A stretch of 10,034 nt of DNA from Sandaracinaceae bacterium (lineage in GTDB: Bacteria > Myxococcota_A > Polyangia > Polyangiales > Houyiibacteriaceae): NCBI GenBank assembly GCA_012514415.1, contig JAAZAH010000199.1:1-10034 (forward strand), written 5' to 3'. Numbering within the stretch: position 1 is the first letter of the stretch; the number at the start of each line of letters is the position of its first letter. Positions 1-5,799 of the stretch are shown piece after piece. Below the pieces are notes generated by a model that had not been told where the DNA came from, did no database searches, and saw nothing but the letters and a program-made list of their open reading frames with translations. The position numbers and the translations under genes were made by a program.

Positions 1-662
1 AGGGCCTGAGCGCGCTCTATGAGGGCACGCGCGCGTGGCTCAATATCCCGCTCGCGGTCATCGACTTCGAGACGACGGGACGCGATGCCGAAAGCGATCG
101 GATCATTGAAATCGGTATCGTCGGAATCGATGAAGGCGTGATCCGCTTCCGTGAGGGGCTCCTCGTCGATCCCGAGATGCTCATCCCGGAAGATGCGATC
201 AAAGTTCACGGCATCACCAACGAAGAGGTCGCAGGGGCGCCGAAATTCCATGAGCTCCTCCCGCATCTCGGAGAATTGCTCAAGGGTCGCATCCCCGTCG
301 CTTATAATGCGCCCTTCGACCGCGCGTTTTTGCTTGAGGAGCTCCGCCGCGCTGGGGCACGGATCGGCGGGGGCGACTTCGTGCTCGACGCGAAGGCTGT
401 GCCGGCGTTTGATAAGGAGCTCGTCTGGATCGACCCCCTGGTTTGGGCGCGCGAGCTCCTCACGACCCTTCGACAGAGAACGCTTACGGCGGTGACGGAG
501 CATCTCGGCATTCCGCTCGAGAACGCGCACCGCGCCGTGGGCGATGCCGAGGCGACCGCGCATGTCCTTCTCCGCCTCGCTTCACAGCTCCCCGAGGCGT
601 ATGCGGATCTCATCCGCATCCAAGAGCGCCACGCCGCTGCGCATTTCCGCTTCCGCCGTTAG
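1..662 (+). CDS. DnaQ-like DEDDh 3'-5' exonuclease (5' end cut by window)
   Basis: This reading frame is open from base 3 to the TAG at 660-662 and has no in-frame ATG before 138, so the start lies left of the window. It encodes a DnaQ/RNase T-type 3'-5' exonuclease, which removes nucleotides from DNA or RNA 3' ends with two metal ions. All three Exo motifs are visible: ExoI as VIDFETTG (near 57-80; Asp and Glu ligands), ExoII as YNAPFD (near 304-321), and ExoIII as HRAVGDAEAT (near 528-557), whose His and Asp make it a DEDDh enzyme. Starting at the internal ATG at 138 would delete ExoI, so that start is rejected. The visible 219 residues hold one exonuclease domain and a basic tail ending FRFRR. 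It could be a polymerase III epsilon-like proofreader or a stand-alone repair or RNA-processing nuclease; the sequence alone does not decide this. Confidence 0.9.
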   Translation, partial: GLSALYEGTRAWLNIPLAVIDFETTGRDAESDRIIEIGIVGIDEGVIRFREGLLVDPEMLIPEDAIKVHGITNEEVAGAPKFHELLPHLGELLKGRIPVAYNAPFDRAFLLEELRRAGARIGGGDFVLDAKAVPAFDKELVWIDPLVWARELLTTLRQRTLTAVTEHLGIPLENAHRAVGDAEATAHVLLRLASQLPEAYADLIRIQERHAAAHFRFRR

Positions 663-713
663 GCAAGCGAGACGGCGTGGGCTCACGAAAGAACGAGGCG
701 TGCTGATTCGGCG

Positions 714-1643
714 ATGAATCTCCTACAGAATATGACGCGCACGAAACTCATCGTGCTTTTCCTCGCCCTCCTCTTGGGCCTCGGTTTCATCCCGGTGTTC
801 ATCGCTGGGGCCTTCTTTCCGGGCGATCGAGGCGCGGGAGCGGCGGCGGCGACCTTCCGCTCTCTTGCACCGCTCCTCGCCGCGCTTCTCATCCAAGGCC
901 CGCTACTCAGGCAACCCGTCCTCGAGCCCTTGGCCATCACCATCCGGCCCAGTCGCGCCGTCTTGCTTGCATGGTTGACGCCGCTTTTTGCGCTGATCGT
1001 CGGGCTTGTGCTTACGCATCTCATCTTTGGCGCGAATCTCATCCTCAGCGAAGAGCAGCTCATCGAGGCAAAGCGCTCTCGGCTAAGCGGCGAATCGCTC
1101 GAGCGTTTTGAGGCGGCAGTTCGCCGCGGTGAATTTTCAACCCCGCTCTCCCTCATCACGATGGGACTCACGGGAGGGATGCTGGTCAATCTTTTCCCCC
1201 TCCTAGCCGAAGAAATCGGCTTTCGCGGATTCCTCTTTCGAGAGCTTCCGGGCGATTTTTGGAGGCGCTCCTTCCTCATCGGTCTCATCGCGGGAATCTT
1301 CTCGCTCCCGACCGCCTTTCTTTTGAACCTTTTTCCTGCCCACCCGCTCGAGGGAGCCGCGCTTCTCTTCATCTTTACGGTTCTCTCTTCGCCGCTCCTC
1401 GTCTATCTGCGTATCCTCACCAATTCGACCATCGCCGTTGCCATCACGCGCGCCGGATTCGTCGCCTTCTTCAAGGTGGGAGCGGATCTTGCTCCGGACG
1501 CCCATGAGCTCGTCGCGCCACCCTTTGGGATCGCGGGGATCCTCGGTCTTGTCGCCATCCTGCTCCTCTACATGGCGTACGACTCGTGGCGGAATCAGCC
1601 GCCGATTTTCAAGGCACGTGCTCGGCGAAGCGCCTCGCCCTAA
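714..1643 (+). CDS. CPBP/CAAX-protease-family membrane protein, probably catalytically dead
   Basis: This 309-residue protein has about eight hydrophobic segments (roughly residues 12-34, 50-65, 82-111, 145-164, 186-207, 214-235, 237-254 and 270-288). It matches the CPBP intramembrane metalloprotease family (ABI/CAAX, Rce1-like). Motif 1 is intact as AEEIGFRGF, with Glu166, Glu167 and Arg171. Family members then carry a His about 32 residues later in a W-H-L-P-like motif; here the aligned sequence is GIFSLP with Ser197. The later His before a helix Asn is replaced by Arg246 in ITRAG. Both histidines expected in the active site therefore seem absent, which suggests a non-proteolytic membrane protein. 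Start ATG 714 has only a weak, distant AGG-like site; ATG 732 (residue 7) is an alternative. It follows the exonuclease by 51 bases and ends convergent with the kinase gene, 18 bases away. Confidence 0.8.
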   Translation: MNLLQNMTRTKLIVLFLALLLGLGFIPVFIAGAFFPGDRGAGAAAATFRSLAPLLAALLIQGPLLRQPVLEPLAITIRPSRAVLLAWLTPLFALIVGLVLTHLIFGANLILSEEQLIEAKRSRLSGESLERFEAAVRRGEFSTPLSLITMGLTGGMLVNLFPLLAEEIGFRGFLFRELPGDFWRRSFLIGLIAGIFSLPTAFLLNLFPAHPLEGAALLFIFTVLSSPLLVYLRILTNSTIAVAITRAGFVAFFKVGADLAPDAHELVAPPFGIAGILGLVAILLLYMAYDSWRNQPPIFKARARRSASP

Positions 1644-1661
1644 ACGCAACTTTCTCGAGCA

Positions 1662-3386
1662 TCATTCGGGCGGGCTCCAGTCGATCGCACCGCCCTCGTT
1701 TGGCGTCCCGGCGTGCGGGTTCGTCAGGATGTTTGGGCGCTCGCCTTCGAAGCGGTCTGCGCCGGAGGATCCTCGGGGTGCGCCTTTGGAAGGCTCCCCT
1801 TGGGGGCGCGACGCTCGTTTGGCAGAGAGCATGCGATCGACGAAAGCCGAAGGGCGGGAGGCGCGCTCTTTCCCGACCTCGATGGCGAGTGGATCCCCAT
1901 GGGGCTGTCCGTTGACGAAGAGCTGCGCCGTGTAACGACCGGGAGCCGGCGGACGAAGCTCGAGCGTGAATTCTCGCATCCCTTGGCGCGCCTCGATGGG
2001 CACCTCGAGCTGGTGTTCTCGGCTATAAAAAATGAGTCGCAAGTCTTCGTCCGCGTGCGCGCGGCTCATCTCGAAGCGAAGGCGTAGGGCGGCCCCCGCG
2101 CGCGCCTTGGGCGTCAGTTGTTCGAGCGAAAAAGCAGGTGGTACGGCGCCAATGGCGCCACCTTCACCGCGTCGTAAGGCGCGCTGTCGAAGCCGAAGCG
2201 CCTCCGGATGTGAGGGGGCGATCTCTAGGACCTTTTGAGAGAGCTCGAGCGCCGAGCTCGGACCTTGATGATGGCCTCGCGCCGCTGCCACGCGGGCCTG
2301 CTCGAGAAGCCCAGCGATCGTTGCGGCCCCATCCTCGCGCGCGCCGGCGCGGAAGGTCGAAAGAACCAGATAGACCGCGGCAAAACCGAGCGCAAAGGCG
2401 AGGCTCGCAACGGACGCGCGGATCCTCGGTCCATAAGCTCGAGGCTCCCCCTCCGCGAGCGCGACGGCGAACTCACTGGCGCGTTGATGACGCGCGGCGG
2501 GATCTTTGCTAAGCGCACGCATGATGGCGCGCGCGCTCGCCTTGGGCAGTGCGCCCGACTGGAGGAGCGCGCCGATGGGGCGCGGCGTCTCGTTGGCATG
2601 GGCGACGAGGAGCCCTACGGAGCGATCCGACTCGAAGGGGAGACTGCCAGAGAGCGCCTCATACGTGATCACGGCAAGAGAGTAGACATCGCTTCGCGCA
2701 TCCGTCCGCCCTCCGCGCGCGCCCTCGGGAGAAATATACCGCGCCGTCCCGAAGATGAGCCCTGTTTGACTCGCGATCGTCTCGTCGTCGAGCACGCGGG
2801 CGATGCCAAAATCGAGCAGCTTCACGTCGCCTTCGGTCGTGAGGAAGATATTCTCCGGCTTGAGATCGCGGTGGACGATGCCCGCATCGTGTGCGGCGTC
2901 GAGCGCTTCGGCTACCTGTGCGATCAAGGGCAAAAGCTCCTCGACCTCTAGGCGTCCGGTGCGTGCGGTCCGGTCCGCGAGGGTCTCTCCTTCGAGAAGC
3001 TCCATCACAAGGTAGAGGCTGCCCTCACCCAAAAATCCGAACTCTTGGATCGACACGATCGACGGATGGTCGAGGCGGGTCAGCACCTTCGCTTCGCGCT
3101 CGAAACGTCGCCGCGCCTCTTCGTGGAGCGCGACCTCGGGGCGAAGGAGCTTTATGGCACAATCCGGTCCACCCTCGAGATCGGTGGCGCGATAGACGAT
3201 GCCCATTCCGCCGGCTCCGATGCGCTCATCAAGGCGGTAGCGACCTTGGATCATGGTCCCGATGAAGGGATCGTCCGCGTCGATGAGTCCCTCTCCATCG
3301 AGCTGACAGAAGCGAGCGCCTGCGGGATAGCGCGTGCCACACAAACGGCAAATGCGGAGCGTTCCCTCTCTCATACCGTGGCCCAC
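1662..3386 (-). CDS. Zinc-ribbon Ser/Thr protein kinase with membrane anchor and C-terminal extracytoplasmic domain
   Basis: This is a 574-residue Hanks-type Ser/Thr kinase that phosphorylates protein Ser/Thr residues. The N-terminus has a small zinc-ribbon-like knuckle (C13xxC16, then FC27xxDG), common ahead of kinases in this bacterial group. The kinase domain (about 50-310) is complete: GAGGMG loop 57-62, Lys79 in CAIK, Glu98, HRDLKPEN 172-179 with catalytic Asp174, DFG 192-194, and SPE 219-221. A basic stretch (GPRIR) precedes a single transmembrane helix at about 325-344, placing the kinase in the cytoplasm. Outside follow a TPR-like helical segment (about 355-405), a beta-rich, possibly Ig-like domain (about 419-506) and a low-complexity Pro/Gly/Ser tail. 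The chosen start is GTG 3386; ATG 3374 (residue 5) is equally possible, and neither has a Shine-Dalgarno site. The outer domain probably senses or docks something; its ligand is unknown. Confidence 0.93.
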   Translation of the reverse strand: MGHGMREGTLRICRLCGTRYPAGARFCQLDGEGLIDADDPFIGTMIQGRYRLDERIGAGGMGIVYRATDLEGGPDCAIKLLRPEVALHEEARRRFEREAKVLTRLDHPSIVSIQEFGFLGEGSLYLVMELLEGETLADRTARTGRLEVEELLPLIAQVAEALDAAHDAGIVHRDLKPENIFLTTEGDVKLLDFGIARVLDDETIASQTGLIFGTARYISPEGARGGRTDARSDVYSLAVITYEALSGSLPFESDRSVGLLVAHANETPRPIGALLQSGALPKASARAIMRALSKDPAARHQRASEFAVALAEGEPRAYGPRIRASVASLAFALGFAAVYLVLSTFRAGAREDGAATIAGLLEQARVAAARGHHQGPSSALELSQKVLEIAPSHPEALRLRQRALRRGEGGAIGAVPPAFSLEQLTPKARAGAALRLRFEMSRAHADEDLRLIFYSREHQLEVPIEARQGMREFTLELRPPAPGRYTAQLFVNGQPHGDPLAIEVGKERASRPSAFVDRMLSAKRASRPQGEPSKGAPRGSSGADRFEGERPNILTNPHAGTPNEGGAIDWSPPE

Positions 3387-3437
3387 ATCGTTTATACGCC
3401 GCGCGTTTATGGAGCTGCCGTGCTAACACCAAGGGCG
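3387..3437. promoter_or_regulatory. Compact divergent promoter region between the kinase gene and rsmD
   Basis: Only 33-51 bases separate the two divergent starts. The heptamer CGTTTAT occurs twice in the same orientation, at 3389-3395 and 3404-3410. Read on the minus strand, 3396-3391 is TATAAA, a good -10-like hexamer ending four bases before the kinase GTG. Read on the plus strand, TTTATAC at 3391-3397 could serve rsmD. No clear -35 hexamer is seen for either direction. Promoter activity here is an inference from layout and composition. Confidence 0.35.
3411..3414 (+). promoter_or_regulatory. GGAG ribosome binding site favouring a GTG start for rsmD at 3420
   Basis: GGAG lies five bases before GTG 3420, which is in frame with the ATG at 3438. 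This supports a start six codons upstream of the family-typical MRI start. The ATG at 3438 has only AAGGG two bases before it, which is too close to be ideal. Confidence 0.4.
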
Positions 3438-4019
3438 ATGCGCATCACAGGCGGAAAGCTCCGTGGTCAGACGCTCAAAGCCCCCGAGGCCAGAGGGGTT
3501 CGTCCGAGCGCGGACCGTGTGCGTGAGGCCGTAGGGTCCATCCTCGCAGCGCGTGATGCCTTTGCGGGCGCACGAGTCCTCGATCTCTTTGCCGGGAGCG
3601 GGGCGTATGGATTTGAAGCGCTCTCGCGAGGCGCCTCGAGCGTCGTCGCCGTCGATCGGCTTCCGCTCGCTCTACAAACGATCCAATCGAACGCGCGCCG
3701 TCTAGGCGTCACGATCGACACGCAGCGTGCCGACCTCCTCGGCTCGCCCGCGCGAAGCCTCGCCATGCTCGCTTCGTATGCGCCCTTCGATCTCGTCTTC
3801 GTCGATCCGCCCTACGAAGAAATCGAGAAACTCCCGTCAATTTTAGATAGCTTCACCGAGCAAGGGATTCTACAACAAGGAGCCCTCCTCGTGGTCGAAG
3901 GCCCGAGCGTCAAGCGACCGCCAGATTTCGAACACCTAGCCCCCCTTCGTGTATATCGTTACGGAGATACGCAAATCGCGCTCTTCGTAAATGAGGGAAA
4001 GCGAAAAAAAGACTCATGA
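3438..4019 (+). CDS. rsmD: 16S rRNA (guanine-966-N2)-methyltransferase RsmD
   Basis: This 193-residue protein is an RsmD-type SAM-dependent methyltransferase, which methylates N2 of a guanine (G966 in E. coli numbering) in 16S rRNA during 30S assembly. The N-terminus MRITGGKLRG is typical of the family. It is followed by RPSADRVREA (22-31), the SAM-binding motif I VLDLFAGSGAYGFEALSRGA (47-66), the acidic VDR (72-74) and the catalytic DPPY (123-126) within FVDPPYEE. Length matches the family. The frame stays open far upstream, antisense to the kinase gene, but homology begins here; GTG 3420 with a GGAG site is the main alternative start. Its TGA (4017-4019) overlaps the ATG of coaD (4016), so the two are probably translationally coupled. 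rsmD-coaD adjacency is a common bacterial arrangement. Confidence 0.95.
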   Translation: MRITGGKLRGQTLKAPEARGVRPSADRVREAVGSILAARDAFAGARVLDLFAGSGAYGFEALSRGASSVVAVDRLPLALQTIQSNARRLGVTIDTQRADLLGSPARSLAMLASYAPFDLVFVDPPYEEIEKLPSILDSFTEQGILQQGALLVVEGPSVKRPPDFEHLAPLRVYRYGDTQIALFVNEGKRKKDS

Positions 4020-4507
4020 CGATCGCCATCTATCCCGGCAGCTTCGATCCCATCACCAACGGGCATGTCTCCATCCTCCGTAGCGGCCTGGTCGCCTTCA
4101 ATAAGATCATCGTCGCGGTGCTCAACAATGAGAATAAGAAACCGCTCTTCACGGTCGAAGAACGGATGGAGATGATCCGTGAGACCGTGGTCGAAATGCA
4201 GCTGGACGAGGATCGCGTCGAGGTGGATTCATTCGAGGGCCTCTTAGTCAACTATGCGCGCAAGAAGAATGTGCGTGTGATACTGCGCGGCCTCCGCGCG
4301 GTTGCCGACTTCGAGTACGAGCTCCAAATGGCCAATATGAACCGTCACCTGAACGAGCAGGTCGAGACGGTCTTCATCATGGCGAACGATGCGTATTTCT
4401 ATGTGGCGTCCGGGCTGTGTAAAGAGGTGACCAAGCTCGGCGGAGACGTCTCAAAACTCGTCCCGGGACCGGTCGTCCCGAAGATGAAAGCCAAGCTCGG
4501 CGTATAG
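4016..4507 (+). CDS. coaD: Phosphopantetheine adenylyltransferase CoaD
   Basis: CoaD transfers AMP from ATP to 4'-phosphopantetheine, giving dephospho-CoA, the penultimate step of coenzyme A synthesis, in the cytoplasm. The 163-residue length is standard. The nucleotidyltransferase signature is clear: YPGSFDPITNGH (6-17) with the TxGH motif, then KKPLFTVEER (41-50), RGLRAVADFEYE (91-102), MNRHL (108-112) and LGGDVSKLVP (141-150). One deviation is visible: the usual ISSSxVKE ATP-site segment reads VASGLCKE (130-137), so two of the three serines are replaced. The gene starts inside the rsmD stop codon (ATGA) with no good Shine-Dalgarno site of its own, which fits coupling to rsmD. Its last 109 bases overlap, in antisense, the 3' end of the downstream metallopeptidase gene. 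Confidence 0.96.
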   Translation: MTIAIYPGSFDPITNGHVSILRSGLVAFNKIIVAVLNNENKKPLFTVEERMEMIRETVVEMQLDEDRVEVDSFEGLLVNYARKKNVRVILRGLRAVADFEYELQMANMNRHLNEQVETVFIMANDAYFYVASGLCKEVTKLGGDVSKLVPGPVVPKMKAKLGV

Positions 4508-5619
4508 GCCGGACGATGGAGCACGCCGGCCTCTTCAAGGCGTCTTAGCTCACCGAGCGAGCCGAGCGAGACTCGTCCGCGCTGAAGCTCGCGGAGCGCG
4601 AGGCCTCCTTCCACGATGGCCGTGCGCACGCGGAGGTAGGCGGGAAGATAGACGCCTTCCCGCGCCAGCCCCCCACCGCGATGGACGCGTCCGGCGATCG
4701 TGAGCGATTCCTCGGCCGACAGCCCATGGCGCCGATGGAGGAGCTGCGCCGTCTCACCATAGCTCGCGCCATCAAAAACCGATTCGGCCGCAAGATAGCG
4801 AGCCGCAAGGGTGCGCAGGCGTGACGGTCCGAGCAGCCCCGCGCGCTCTTCTAGATAGACGGCGACGCCCTCCTGATCCTCAAAGGATCGGGCCGTTCCG
4901 AGGACAAGCGCGCGCGTCGGCTGACGAAGGGCGTTGGCCGCGCTCACGAGATGACCGAGGACCTCGTGGACCGCAAGACGCCGTGCTTCCCGCGCGCCGA
5001 ACCGCGCGTTGGCGAGATAGACGGTGCGATCCCCCGCGGCGGCACGCGAAGAGAGCTCGTCGCTGATGACGACGCTGACCGGGAACCCAACCCACGAAGA
5101 GAGCTCGCGGACGATGGATGCAGCACCTTGCGCATCGACCGAGGGCGGCTCGGGATCGGGCTCGAGCTCCTCGAGGATGGAGAGTGCGATGCGCGACGGA
5201 TAAATCGGCCCAGCGCTCGTCTCGAGGGGGCGATCGTGACAGGACCACCGCCTTCGGGCGAGGGGGCGTACAAGCCGGGGAGTGCCGAGCGCCTCCAAAA
5301 TGGCAAACTCGAGCTCGAGCTCGTCGAACCGCGGTGAGAGGAGCGCAGCCAGCGGCGTCTTTTCTGCAAGCTTTCGCGCATCTTCGAGCGTGCGGAAGGC
5401 AGAGCGCGCATCGATCACCCGCCGAATCAGCGGCGTCTCATTGCGCGGCTTGTCGCCGCGTAGAAGGCGTTCGCGGTTTTCGCGTTCACGGCTTGGCGAC
5501 GGACGTGGAGCGAGAAGCGGAAGCCGGGAAGCCTCGCGTCGAAGCGCCTCGAGCGCGCGATCAAGCTCGGGAAAAGGCGAGCGTTTCTTCGAGATGAGGC
5601 TATTCGTCCGGGAATCCAT
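4399..5619 (-). CDS. DUF1704-family HExxxH zinc metallopeptidase (MATCAP-like)
   Basis: This 406-residue protein matches the DUF1704 family, which includes the eukaryotic microtubule-associated tyrosine carboxypeptidases; the bacterial substrate is unknown. The zinc motif is HEVLGH (His218, Glu219, His223), the spaced HExxxH form. It is followed by FEDQEGVAVYLEE (246-258), whose Glu250 is the likely third metal ligand by family analogy, and by RVHRGGG (311-317). No signal peptide or membrane helix is seen, so it is probably cytoplasmic. The N-terminal 65 residues are charged and likely flexible. Family similarity seems to end near residue 375 (YTPSL); the last ~30 residues are encoded antisense to coaD and look like a run-on tail. 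Start ATG 5619 has no evident Shine-Dalgarno site and follows a tandem ATCGCGA repeat. It lies 180 bases downstream of the FHA-GGDEF gene on the same strand. Confidence 0.8.
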   Translation of the reverse strand: MDSRTNSLISKKRSPFPELDRALEALRREASRLPLLAPRPSPSRERENRERLLRGDKPRNETPLIRRVIDARSAFRTLEDARKLAEKTPLAALLSPRFDELELEFAILEALGTPRLVRPLARRRWSCHDRPLETSAGPIYPSRIALSILEELEPDPEPPSVDAQGAASIVRELSSWVGFPVSVVISDELSSRAAAGDRTVYLANARFGAREARRLAVHEVLGHLVSAANALRQPTRALVLGTARSFEDQEGVAVYLEERAGLLGPSRLRTLAARYLAAESVFDGASYGETAQLLHRRHGLSAEESLTIAGRVHRGGGLAREGVYLPAYLRVRTAIVEGGLALRELQRGRVSLGSLGELRRLEEAGVLHRPAYTPSLAFIFGTTGPGTSFETSPPSLVTSLHSPDAT

Positions 5620-5622
5620 GAG

Positions 5623-5636
5623 ATCGCGAATCGCGA
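5623..5636 (-). repeat. Tandem ATCGCGA repeat just upstream of the metallopeptidase start
   Basis: Two perfect copies of ATCGCGA lie head to tail (5623-5629 and 5630-5636), each containing the palindrome TCGCGA. The pair ends three bases before the ATG at 5619. On the minus strand it sits where a ribosome binding site would be expected. It may be an operator or may form local structure; chance is also possible given the base composition. Confidence 0.35.
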
Positions 5637-5723
5637 CAGCCTAACAGCTTTTTGCGGCTGGCGCCGTCCGAGGCTCCGCGAAGGCGAGGGCGAGGTGCGT
5701 GGATGCGTCGAACGCGCGCACCC

Positions 5724-5746
5724 CCCTCGCGGGCAGCCCTCGAGGG
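5724..5746 (-). terminator. Possible hairpin after the FHA-GGDEF gene
   Basis: An inverted repeat, CCCTCG (5724-5729) with CGAGGG (5741-5746), has an inner GGG/CCC pair around a CAG loop and one mismatch. It sits 54-76 bases after the stop of the FHA-GGDEF gene on the minus strand. No U-rich tract follows, so intrinsic termination is doubtful; it may be an attenuating stem or chance. The rest of the 180-base gap holds nothing recognisable. Confidence 0.2.
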
Positions 5747-5799
5747 AGCCGATCCCTTCTGGATGAACCACGAACGCCGCATCCGAGCGGCGAGATCGC

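Noticed and set aside
2235..2951. A 238-codon plus-strand frame opposite the Ser/Thr kinase gene.
   Set aside because: Very Arg-rich, no recognisable domain, and fully antisense to a kinase with intact motifs.
3045..3437. A long in-frame N-terminal extension of rsmD opposite the kinase gene.
   Set aside because: RsmD similarity begins at residue MRITGG (3438), and the extension is antisense to conserved kinase coding sequence.
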